This document shows, in pieces, positions 1 through 10,379 of a stretch of DNA of 64,000 bases. The stretch is from Apium graveolens (taxonomy: Eukaryota; Streptophyta; Magnoliopsida; Apiales; Apiaceae). Made by a program: the position numbers and the translations under genes. A model generated the notes under the pieces. The model was not told the origin of the DNA. It saw only the letters and a program-made list of their open reading frames with translations, and did not search any database. The stretch lies in NCBI RefSeq assembly GCF_009905375.1, contig NC_133648.1, positions 22,561,884-22,625,883 of the forward strand, given 5' to 3'. The stretch's first letter is position 1; each line of letters opens with the position of its first letter.

Positions 1-96
1 TAGGAACCTATCTTGCTCCCTCACATTTGACCTTGGACTCTGATCTCCACCACTTTCATGACTTCCACCAGCAGGACTACCTGGACCATCAGCCAT
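1..96 (-). CDS. NF-YB (CCAAT-binding factor subunit B) gene, N-terminal part, cut by window edge
   Basis: The minus strand reads an open frame of 32 codons from an ATG at 96-94 to the window edge. It begins MADGPGSPAGG and ends SPRSNVREQDRFL. The Gly/Ser-rich start followed by VREQDRFLP is the hallmark N-terminus of plant NF-YB proteins (NF-YB1/8/10 type), where it leads into the histone-fold domain. NF-YB pairs with NF-YC and then NF-YA to bind CCAAT boxes in promoters. The histone fold itself lies outside the window. A TTTTAG acceptor-like site just upstream of the ATG, around 105-112, suggests a 5'UTR intron, which is common in this family. The start is fixed by similarity and by being the first ATG. 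Family assignment is fairly sure; the subtype is not. Confidence 0.8.
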   Translation of the reverse strand, partial: MADGPGSPAGGSHESGGDQSPRSNVREQDRFL

Positions 97-410
97 TTCC
101 AAACCTAAAACAATCAAGAACCCACGAAGAAATTAATCAGAAAAATATCAAGAAATAATTATAAGAGAAAATAAAACAAACCCAGGAGAGAGAAAAGAGA
201 GACCTTAAAAGGGTAGTGAGAAATAAGGGAGAATTTGTATTTGGCGGGGGGTTTAAAGGAGGGAGTGATTTGAGTGTAATTGAGGAAGATCGGACGCTTG
301 AGAAGAAATAGAGAGAGAGGTGAATGGATGGATGGTTTTTAATGTAACTCAAAGTTGAGATGAGTAGGAGAGAGAGGCCTATTTTGGGAAATTCTTCCCC
401 ACTCAACATG
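97..410 (-). other. Probable 5' leader and promoter-proximal region of the NF-YB gene
   Basis: On the minus strand this stretch is CT-rich (GA-rich on plus, about 180-375), as plant 5'UTRs often are. It holds possible splice signals of a leader intron: an AAG|GTCTCT donor-like site near 210 and an acceptor near 105-112. The open frame at 137-409 is low-complexity leader sequence and does not look coding. Confidence 0.4.
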
Positions 411-1678
411 TAACTGGTTTTGAGATAATAAACGTGATAAAATAATTATTTAATGAATATTAGTATAAATTTAAAATATTAAAAGTTATAATTTTTATTT
501 TCAGTTTCTGTAAATTTAAAATGTGATAGGATGGTATTATTAGAAAAAAGATTGTAGAGATGCACTCTTCCATTCACATAAAAACAAAACCAATATAATT
601 TTTTTGACAAATAAAAAAAAATTAATGTACAAACTATGTATGTGTGTTGTTCATATTTGCGTGTAGACATGAAGGGGAATAAAAAGTAGGTATGTGCAAT
701 GAGGTGGTGTTGTTGTGTGACTGACACTTGTATTGGGAATCTGGTGCTGAAAGAGAAGTGTGTGTGTTTGGCCTTCTGATATTTTGTTTGAGATTTTTCC
801 AAAGTGTTCATAAATTTTATGAATATAAAGTTGTTTAATTCTAAGTTTTGATGTAAGAATAAGTTGTGTGCAACTCTAAATTGCAGTTTGTGATTTTTTT
901 TTATAGAAACTTTTCTTAAAGAAATAACCTTACAATACTACTTGATTCACAAAGGAAATTATATCTTCATCTGTTCAGCATGAACTAGGCATAGTTAAGC
1001 TTGATCAGGACAGGAGTTTGATGTAAATGGTTACTATCATCAATCATCACCAGTCACAACAATGGGAGCATATGAACATGGTAGAGACAGACACAAGTCA
1101 CACAAGACTGCATTTTCAGACCAGATTAAAGGTTGCCATATGATGTGATCAAACCAGATTATGACCACTGAACCTGTTAAATTGCAAGTTAAAGCAAATA
1201 TGCAGAAGTAGTTTTCTTCTATTATTGCTTTGAGCAGATGAGATTAAAGCTCTCAAAAGCTGTTTGTCTTGAAGACATTCCATTCCTGTTGTCTCAAACC
1301 CTCCTTAATGGGCATCAACATTGCCATCAATGTTGCTGATAATTATCAAAAGCACCGGCAGGGAGATATATAGGAAATAAACACCTCTTAGTTGTTGAAA
1401 TGCAACATACATTACAAGCAAGTTTATAACACAAACACACCGATGCTCATATAATATATAGGAAACTGATAAAAGTACACAATTCAAAAGTCTTAAAAGT
1501 TGAAACATAAATAAGAAGTAACAAAACGTCAGCTACCAAAACATCAACTAGCAAATTCAAACATAATAAAAAAAAACACTAAATCATCTCCGGCATCACT
1601 TTCTCAGGCACTGTGTCTACTACTTTCCAGTAAGTAGATGAGTAATAGTATCATCTTTATCGTCGGTGGAAAATGCTT
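411..1678. other. Intergenic, no gene seen
   Basis: AT-rich DNA between the NF-YB start and the 3' end of the F-box gene. It should contain the NF-YB promoter (both genes are on minus) and the F-box 3'UTR. Short open frames here lack codon bias or any recognisable family. Confidence 0.5.
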
Positions 1679-2929
1679 TCATTCATCAGAGTCAGACGAA
1701 TCTTGCAATCTCGGAGATGAAGCAGCCCACCTGATACGTCTGAACCCTTCAAGCCAGAACAAGCTCTTCGTATACTTAAAAAATTCATCAACATAAGGCT
1801 GAGTAGTGACTTCAGTGGTCACTTCAGTGTTCCAGTTAAACAAAAACCTCTCCCCATCTTTATCAAATAGTAAAAAGTGAGAATTGCTATAAAGGAAGCT
1901 AAAATGTTCAGATACTACACCTACATTAACACTGATCACTTTCGTCCAGGATGCCTCAACTCCACTACAAACACATGCCTCATCATCTAATGTCCACAAG
2001 TGAATCTTACCTTGGTTTACAATAGAGTTAATGACAGCCACATTATCCTTGAAGTCGGTAATATCAATAAGACTGTTATCATCATCAAAATGACCATCGG
2101 GGAGTTTAATACCACAAATAAACGTCTCCTTGTTTAAATTGAAAGCCATCATACTATTAAAAGTATGTTCTATGGAAAACAAAAATCCGTGAAATGCATG
2201 GAAATTGCTGTACGGATAAGCAATCGGCTTGTCAATCTTTCGCCAACCATTCATGTTTGAAGAATAGACCTCAGCATAAGTACTAGTGGACACAACTCTA
2301 ACAAGTTTAAAATCTAAATCAATGTGATCGAAACCAAAACCTAAATTACCAGCTGTCCAATATTTATCAGGTATAGTATAAGAAGGAAGTAGTTTGGAGT
2401 GTCTAGTTGCAGGGTTCCAAAGGTAAATATCGAAATTCTTTTTAGCAACATGCCATCCCAATAACCTAACAGAAACACAAACAATACCGCAATCTGAACC
2501 TATAAGTTCAGATGTTAATGGATGACAGGGATACTCACCTTGCGAGTAGGGGAATTTGATATTCTTCAAAATGCTAGCCGAATCAAGGTGGAAGAGGGAA
2601 AAAGAACCGTCCTCTTCTTCATAATCATTACTAAATGCATTGTGTGCAATGGTAATTTCATCATCATGTACAGCAGGCTTCTCCAGGTAAGATTTGGCGA
2701 AACGATGGCTGGAAATGATGGAAAGCCATGATTTGGAGACCGATTTAGATTGAAGCAATGACTTGAACGGAAGGCGTAGGAAAATCTCAATCCACAAATC
2801 ATCCGCAAAATTATTCATCACCTTTTCCCTTGCTTCTGTTGTTCTCCTCTTCTTCTCGTCATTTCCATCCATATTAGTACTAAAAATGGGTGTTTTCTTA
2901 TCAGCAGACACGCGCCTGTCAGGATCCAT
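1679..2929 (-). CDS. F-box protein with F-box-associated (FBA-type) domain, 416 aa
   Basis: Single-exon gene with ATG at 2929-2927 and TGA at 1681-1679. The F-box is at about residues 39-82 (FADDLWIEIFLRLPFKSLLQ then SKSVSKSWLSII), with the usual LP..L...VSK.W pattern. An F-box-associated domain follows, with GSDCGIVCV (144-152) and the typical IYLWNPATRHSKLLP (168-182) and LGFGFD signatures. The family acts as substrate receptor in SCF (Skp1-cullin-F-box) ubiquitin ligases; the F-box contacts an ASK/Skp1 protein and the C-terminal part binds the target. The target cannot be predicted. The N-terminus (1-38) is charged and the C-terminus is acidic (SDSDE). Length is normal for the family and the frame is intact. 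This is a very large and fast-evolving plant family, so no gene symbol is given. Confidence 0.92.
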   Translation of the reverse strand: MDPDRRVSADKKTPIFSTNMDGNDEKKRRTTEAREKVMNNFADDLWIEIFLRLPFKSLLQSKSVSKSWLSIISSHRFAKSYLEKPAVHDDEITIAHNAFSNDYEEEDGSFSLFHLDSASILKNIKFPYSQGEYPCHPLTSELIGSDCGIVCVSVRLLGWHVAKKNFDIYLWNPATRHSKLLPSYTIPDKYWTAGNLGFGFDHIDLDFKLVRVVSTSTYAEVYSSNMNGWRKIDKPIAYPYSNFHAFHGFLFSIEHTFNSMMAFNLNKETFICGIKLPDGHFDDDNSLIDITDFKDNVAVINSIVNQGKIHLWTLDDEACVCSGVEASWTKVISVNVGVVSEHFSFLYSNSHFLLFDKDGERFLFNWNTEVTTEVTTQPYVDEFFKYTKSLFWLEGFRRIRWAASSPRLQDSSDSDE

Positions 2930-3045
2930 TATCAGAATTTAGAACTGAAAATAATTTAGAAAGACTGATTGAGGACTAAAGCTGGTAAACAGAGAAGTTG
3001 GTGCAATGGTCTGAGAGATCTTGGTCTGCTGCTATTTAATCAAAT

Positions 3046-3312
3046 AGAAGATATATTCAATCAAATATATTCAAATGTGAATGATAATTATAAGATATTT
3101 AGATTATAAAATCTACTTTTATCATGAATTAATGGTATCTTTTATTCTATATAATCTTATATAATCTTGTATGTTTTCTTTATCTAGAAATTTAGAAATA
3201 GAAGATATATCCATTCAAATATGAATAATCATTATAAGATATTTATATTGTAACATCTACCTTTATCATAAATTAATGAATTAATGGTATCTATTATTTT
3301 ATATAATCTTGT
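3046..3312. repeat. Imperfect tandem duplication of about 150 bp upstream of the F-box gene
   Basis: The segment from about 3046 (agaagatatattc) to 3175 is repeated from about 3200 (agaagatatatcc) to 3312. Both copies contain attataagatattta, ttatcat(g/a)aattaatg and atataatcttgta. It lies in the promoter-proximal DNA of the minus-strand F-box gene. Copies differ by scattered substitutions and a short duplicated aattaatg. Confidence 0.65.
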
Positions 3313-3405
3313 AGATTTTATAGATGAACAATAATTTCCTCTTATTTTTCATTTCGCTTTCAATAAGTTTATCTTATTCCTCGAGACGATTTTTTGGAAA
3401 AAATT

Positions 3406-3870
3406 GGGTGTATTCAATTGAAATTTTAGAGGATTTTTTGAATTTTGAAAATTATAGAGTATTCAATTTGAATTCTAAAAAATACTTGTATTCAATAAGG
3501 ATCGAAAAAAGTCTTTTAAAATATGGGGTATTTAATTTAGATTTTATAAATTACATTAAAATCTGGTGATATTTAATTTTTTTAAAATCCATTAAAATGG
3601 CGATATTCAAAAGTTCATGGATTTTTTTTTAGTTTATAAAATTATAGATTTTGATGGATTTATCAGTGTATTTTATATTTTCAAAAATCTTAGCAAATTC
3701 AAGAGATTTTAATGAATTTGTAAAAATCACTACTCAAATCAGCAAGTATCTACGAGATTTATTTAACGATTCCGCTAAAATCCCCGTACGATTAAAATCA
3801 GCCAAAAACATTAATAATTATTTAAAATTAATAAATTATTATAAATCCTCTAAAATAAACTGAATACACT
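3406..3870. mobile_element. MITE with about 30-bp terminal inverted repeats
   Basis: The left end reads GGGTGTATTCAATTG then AAATTTTAGAGGATTT. The reverse complement of the right end reads GTGTATTCAGTTT then ATTTTAGAGGATTT. The element is about 465 bp, AT-rich and non-coding, as expected of a miniature inverted-repeat element. A GGGTGTATTCAATT end is common in plant MITEs. The target duplication is unclear, so the superfamily (PIF/Harbinger or other) is left open. The open frames at 3324-3569 and 3651-3863 fall in it and are not genes. Confidence 0.65.
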
Positions 3871-4228
3871 TAAAAAGAAGCCCTGCCTTGTCTTTTCAAG
3901 ACGGGTACTTAGATACTCTCAAAATTTCAAAGATAATATTTAAAAACAAAAAATTAGTGTAAATTTCAAGTTCAGTCGTAACAAAATTGAATAATTACCC
4001 ATTTTATTGGTAATAACCGAAGCTTAATTATCAATTCCATATTAGAATCTTGAATCCTATTCTGGCCAAGATATATGTATAGAATACACTAAAGCATTAT
4101 TACTTAAACAAGGATCATCATGTATTCCATCTCAATTCTGAGCATTATTCAAATGTTTATGGAGGCAACCACTAAGAAGATCAATTATGCTTAGGCCTGT
4201 GCTTCTTTACAATTTGTCATATATACAA

Positions 4229-7200
4229 TTACCATACATTCTTGGGTGCAGGTAGATTATAACACCTAGGGAATGAAGTCACTGGGCAACCTTCTGATGC
4301 AGCTTTCGCCATAATCTCTTCCTGCAGAAAAACAACTTACTTAACTTCACCCATCCCTATAGATATGGAACTAAACTAAAAAATGCATATGCTTATATCT
4401 GTACTATAAATGGCAGCACAAGCGCCTCTCTTCTATGAGATACATTGTGCCGATCTTCTTGCACAAGTTCAAAAGAACAAAGAACGTCGGGAACCACTAA
4501 CGTGTCCTGTAAAATAAGTGCCAAGCACGGAAGTGTAAGACCAGTGGAATGCACCACTAAAATCTGATTTGCTGATGTTTAATATATCATATTTGCTTCA
4601 GAATTTTATTTGTTGATGTGTGATGTATCATATTTCATAGAAGATTTGCTTAAGAATTTGATTAGTTAATATGTTTTGATGCATCATATTTGATTATATG
4701 ATATGCTTAAGTGTTTGATCAGAATTTACAGATACATATGCAGGGCCCCGTTCCATAGCTAACTTCAAATAAAGGACCTGTTTTATTTAACAAATTGTGA
4801 ACACTAGATAATTAAAATGCAAGAACAGGACATTACACCTTTGCTGTTGCTGGTGGAATGGCTTTAATTCAGCTAGTAGTAGAGCAATGACTGATTGTTT
4901 AACTATCATGGCCTTTGGTATTATAATTCAATAAACTGGATATGTTAGATGCAATTGTATTCTTAGCAAAAGCTAGCTGTAGAAATATATACTGATATTT
5001 TCATAACTACGCCTAGGCCCGGACTCAGTATACGACTAATGATGAACAAGAACCACAAAGGCAATAATGTCTACATAACATTACATTCATATAAAGGAAG
5101 TTGGTAGGTACCTGGATTATAGATGTGATAGTTCCAGGGCCCTCCTGATGTAAGAAACATATAACAAGAAGTTAAATGACACCTCAAAACCCTATTATCG
5201 AATTAGGTAACGGTTACACACCTCAAATTGCTTTTCCGCCCAGGTAAGATCCTTCCAACTTTTAGATTCAAGTGGCTTCCATGAACACGGGACTCGAATT
5301 GTTTCTACGTGCTGCAAAAGCCTCAAACTATCTGCAGAACGGATGTATTTAAATATATAGATCTACTGTTATATTGATGTTTTTGTATACTTCTCTTCAT
5401 TCCGTCTTAGAACAAGAACGAACGACTAACAAAATTCTCCCACTAGTGTACAAGGCCTCTTAGTCTAAATAATAGGCTTCGAGCTTGTATAGTTTAATTA
5501 ACTAATAGTAGAATAGGAAAGTGGAAAGGAGTCCAGAGAAGCATGTTTCTTGTGAATGATATTTATGATATTCCTATTGACGATCAGATGCTAATTTCTA
5601 TTAACATGCTGTTTAAATCTGTTGCGGAAAGAAATTCAATTCTAACACTGGTTAGGGAAAGATATGAATTTGAAAGATTAATATATATCTCTAACTGTGC
5701 ATTTATCTAGGATTGCAAAATTTTATGAAAAGCCAAAATAAATATAAAAAGCATCAAATCACTCTTTATCAAGATGAATTTACATAGGAGAGCTTTTTAT
5801 CGTTGAATTATGGCACATCGATGCAGTAGAGATGCATACGTAAGTTGAGGTTTGCCTACAATTAACTCACATTGTTGATTGGTTATTACTAAGGATTCAA
5901 AAGCTCGATGGAATTGAGGATACCATGGTAACTGCACTAAGCAATCTCTAGAAGCTTTAGTAAAAATATTAAAACTTACTGGTAATAAAAGCTTCTTCCC
6001 ACTGTTCACGTTGTGACCACGAAGGAGCAACTTCTCGAAGTGGGATACGGTGTTTTAAGCATGCTCTGCATGATGTAGCAAATGTTACAAGCTATAAACC
6101 AATTAACAATGAATGGGACCAACAGAAGACTAATGTTTTCTAAGAGGCGGCACTGCACTTGTCTATAGAATACTACTGTCACAAAAATATCACTTTTGAG
6201 TTTTTTTAACAAAAGTAAGTGACTGTATTAAAGTAGATCAAAAGTAAATTTAGTAATGCTGTACTGAAACCTATCATCTAACCAAAGGAAATAGTTTCAG
6301 TGAAATGAGCTCGACAAGTAACTGGATTAGTAATATTAATTGGGACTGAAGTAAGGGTGCCTTAAGCTATGAAACTACATCTCTTTTTAAGTACAGTTGC
6401 ACACAAGTTTAACTAGCTACAGACTTTATAAATAGCAAACCTTAAATCAATTTATATTATCTAGTATTTCTACTTGCTTATTTCTATCCCCTTCAATGTT
6501 TACCCATTTATATTCATCAAGCCTGTAAATAATAATTAAGATTTGCCTTGCACAGAACAGAAGTTTTCACTTACTCGACTATAATTTGGCGAATGACTCC
6601 AGGAAGAACACCTTGAGATATAGGAGCTGTCTGTACTTCATACACAGTTGAATCCTTCTCAGCCTCGAAGCCATCTTCAGTTCCATCCTACAATTTTTTG
6701 CGAAAAATCTAGAAACCATATATCTAAGATTGCTACTGAATAATGTAGTGTATAAAATTCCAAAATTATAACATATAGGATCCAGAATCTTATCATATGT
6801 TAGCTTTTTGAAGGTAATGCCTATGTGCATTATCATTTCAGGAAATGTAAAAAGAGGGAAATTAAACATACCAACTTAGATCTGTAACCTAGTTTTTACC
6901 TACCATTACTCCACAAACCATCTCTAAGTTCGGTGTTCATTCAACAAGACAGCATTTGTAGCATGATACATAACAGAATCAAACACTAGAATTTAAAATA
7001 AGTAGGCTAAGTTCAGCTCATATATGGTATGGTAAGTCCAAATTCTTGATATCCGTTGAATATATTATATTTTTTTAATCAAGTTACCGAACAATTGAGT
7101 AAATAAAAGTCTGATAGAGTAGCTAAATCCGTCTCAGATATCAACATTCCATCGTCATAACTGGATGAAAAGTGTTTAATTAAATTACTGCAGCTATTCC

Positions 7201-8372
7201 TAATAAATTTGTAGTTCTGCATAGTATTTGGTATTATAACTACAACTGATAGTCTGACAAATTCCTTAATAATTTTTAAAATCAATAAAAATCTTTAAGC
7301 TTCAGAGCACAGGCACAATAAATATATAATTAGTTGTCATTGAGTATTAAAAACATGACTTGGAAAAAGTTAAATATTCAAAAAAACGGATTAAAGTTGA
7401 GGTTCTCAATATATAGCAGATATTTGCCAAACGATTGTAGGCAACAACGTAGATTAGTGACAAGATTTGACCAACATACACATAACATTTCCATACAATA
7501 AAATATTAACTTATTTGGAATGGTAACATTAATTTAGTAGATTCTTAAGAAACCTTAAATAAAATAAAAGAATGAACTGTGCTAGGACTAGTATCTCACC
7601 TTCCGACAAACAACAAAAAAGTTTGTCAAACAACCTTCAAGCATCTGATCACCATCGTTTGACAATAGAAGTTCAGTAGCAGAAGGCGGCCTCAACTTCT
7701 CCAAATGCTTCCTCACCCTACCCAGAAACAATCAAATTACAAATATTACAAGGAAAACTGTCCTACATGAACCTGCACAAAAAGTAGACATATGCCGTAA
7801 CCGCAAAATTGACATGGAATTACCTTACCCAGTCTGAATATTTAGCATTTGCAACATCTCTCCCAGGGCCCACCGCCGCCAAATGTGCCACATTCTCTCG
7901 CACACCAAACCCAAGAGGAACATATAGCGCTACACGTACATAAACATCAAAAACCTTAAATAACATTTCTTCATCATCCAAACCTTCATTTCCCCTCAAA
8001 TTCTCCAAATTCCCGCTCAAAAGAGTCGTAACAGCCAATTCCTCGCCAACTTTCATCTCTTTCACCGCCAGCGGTAATGCATTTCTCATCGAATCATTCA
8101 CAAGCGACTTAATGGCCAAATCCCAATTAGAAAACTTCCCCGAAAAGGGAACCCTAGACTTCCTAGAATCGAACAAGAGTTCCGGATTGGAATTATTCAA
8201 AATCCTAGCAGAATTAGCCAGCCTGCTTAAATGCCTCTCCCAAAACAACAACACCGAGCCATTATTATGAGTTCGAGAAGTCGTGTAAGCCCCTAAAAAG
8301 TTAACATATCAGCATTACACACCCTCAATACACTACTAATCAAAGCCATTGAAATCATTGGCAGTCAAAATT

Positions 8373-8413
<41 letters not shown>

Positions 8414-8765
8414 AAATTTTATTTACTTATTTATATCAGTAATTCAAGCAGCTAAAGTGATCAGCAATAATGTAATGTTGTCTAATTTATAGATTTTGTG
8501 TGTTTATAAATATATTACAATCCAAACCCGCAACGGAATGCATAGCGGACCAAATATTTCAACAACCCAAAGAGCGAGTTCAGAAGTAATTTGGTATACA
8601 TTAGTTGTAAACTTGCAATTATAATGGCATTCAAATATGGAAATTAGGTTGATCATACATAAGAGAAAACAAACCTGAATGAGTTTCAAGTAAGGTAGTA
8701 ACCGGAAGTGTTTGAGCGGGTGGTGAAACGACGCCGTTGACAAACAGAAAATCCAGGTGGGACAT
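4229..8765 (-). CDS. Class IV aminotransferase-like (PLP fold type IV) protein, 8 coding exons, 370 aa
   Basis: Coding exons by position: 8765-8675, 8292-7824, 7717-7600, 6687-6575, 6065-5980, 5331-5222, 5144-5112, 4321-4229. All junctions are GT-AG, phases agree, and the total is 1113 nt. The start is MSHLDFLFVNGVV; the stop TAA is at 4231-4229. The chain resembles the plant family annotated as D-amino-acid aminotransferase-like PLP-dependent proteins. Candidate PLP lysine: K181 in NAKYSDWVR. Candidate cofactor glutamate: E214 in SNDGDQMLEGCLTNFFVV, the LL.NDG...EG..TN pattern shared with branched-chain aminotransferases and aminodeoxychorismate lyase. EVQTAPISQGVLPGVIR also fits fold type IV. 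Substrate and pathway cannot be told from sequence. No transit peptide is obvious. Exon 7 is a 33-nt micro-exon. Exon phasing and conserved motifs make the model strong; activity is inferred. Confidence 0.88.
8372..8413. repeat. Compound dinucleotide microsatellite (CT)n(CA)n
   Basis: About 10 CT repeats run straight into about 11 CA repeats. It lies in the first coding intron of the aminotransferase-like gene and is likely length-polymorphic. Confidence 0.9.
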
Positions 8766-8775
8766 GCTTTAGTTC

Positions 8776-8869
8776 CTGTAATTAAAACCAAAAAAATATT
8801 ATTACAAGTGTATGTGCGTGTGTAAGAATGAGATATGATACAATTGTGTTTATGAATTGGTATACTCAC
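8776..8869 (-). other. Predicted 5'UTR intron of the aminotransferase-like gene
   Basis: A strong donor GTGAGTATA (8869-8861, minus) and acceptor TTAATTACAG (ending 8776) flank a 94-bp AT-rich intron that finishes 10 bp before the ATG at 8765. The leader exon lies just above 8870. Confidence 0.6.
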
Positions 8870-10379
8870 AATTTGTGTCGTATGCTCGTGGAACTGAAGT
8901 CCAGTTTAGCGCAACTTCTTTTGATTAATTTTTATTTGATGTCCATTTAAATTAATTCTTTATTTTATTTTAAAAAACTGAAAATTGTATTTTAAAATAG
9001 ACTAAATATATTTTTTGATAATAGAATTTTTCTTAATTTTTTTCAATTATAGAGTACTTATAAATTTCAGTCAAATTATGATCCGCTAAATTAGTCAATA
9101 AATTAAAATAAACATGTACATGTATTTAAAGACGGCTATTAGCTATTAGTGTCCAAGTCCATTCTCTAATTTTTATTTATCTAGTTATTTGAATGGATTA
9201 ATACTGTTAGGTTATTGTCCATTTCTTATATTATAAAAATAGAAACTTTTGTCCGCGCTAAACAGGCTTATTATCTATACATTTTAAAAACGTAAAAAAA
9301 TAAAATAATTATCTTTTTAATTATATTATCGGACAACAAAAAACGTATAGATGTATCGTATTCCTTCTTATAAATAAAAGAAATCACAACACCATATTTT
9401 GAAATGATCATCATTTTAATTATATTAAGGAATAACTAAAAATTATATAGATGTACCAAAAAATATGATTTGTGTAATTTAAATTTATTTCTAAAACAAT
9501 TAATAGCAAATGAAAAACTTTGATACTCATAGTCATTGATGCATTCAAAATTTCAAACTCAAGCTCTCTTTACACACATTTTGAATTTTCTTCTTAATCT
9601 TCAAATGATAATCTCATATCTCTCTTATGTACAACCACACATTCTGTGACAAACTTTGTAACTAACTTTCATGATGTAATTACCTACCTTGACTACTACT
9701 TTATATTACACACTTTCCTGCATTATATCATATCAGTTATTAAATTCAAAATTTAGGACTTATTCCTGAGTTTTTTAATGGAAAGGAAAAGGAAGAGAAG
9801 TGTTTAGAAGATAAAATAACTTCATCCCATTTTTGAAGTGAAAGTTTTGGAGTGAAAAATTATCAAATTTATATTTATTGACACTTGTTTTGACTCCTTT
9901 TTAAAACTTGGGAGCATGATTATCAAGGGAAGTGAAACTAATTTACTTACCTTCACTTGTTTTATTTCCCTTTTAAAACTCGGGAGCAAGGGGTTAAATA
10001 TTAATATTGCGGAAAAAAGATGAAGTTGCTTCAAATTAGAAAAACCATAGGAAATCTTGAAAAAAAATCCATCGGAGATGGCAAATGTAGCAAATGGTAT
10101 AACAGCAGCACTTTCCATGACAGCAGTCTTGTGCTTATTATGGTAATGGTATGCTGCAATTAGCATTCCATCACTTTTAATGCTTCAACTTTTATGATAT
10201 AGTTGCTGCTGCTGTGTTTCAGAATTTTAACAAAAAAAATGAAAGGAAAAAAAACAAGGTTCCAGGCTCCAGCTCATATGAGCAGTACATAAACTATGGA
10301 AGATATTCGTAAATTTCTTCCACAACACAACTTTCACACAAAAAAAAACCAGACCAAAACTGTTAATAACTGGGCATAC
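8870..10379. other. AT-rich intergenic region
   Basis: Holds the promoter side of the aminotransferase-like gene (minus, so upstream is to the right) and the 3'UTR of the Ser-rich gene. Around 9880-9995 a segment of about 75 bp is partly repeated (cacttgtttt ... ttttaaaactYgggagca twice). No coding region is supported. Confidence 0.5.

Noticed and set aside
9822..10166. 114-codon minus frame below the Ser-rich gene
   Set aside because: Low-complexity sequence with an internal repeat, no similarity, and no splice link in phase.
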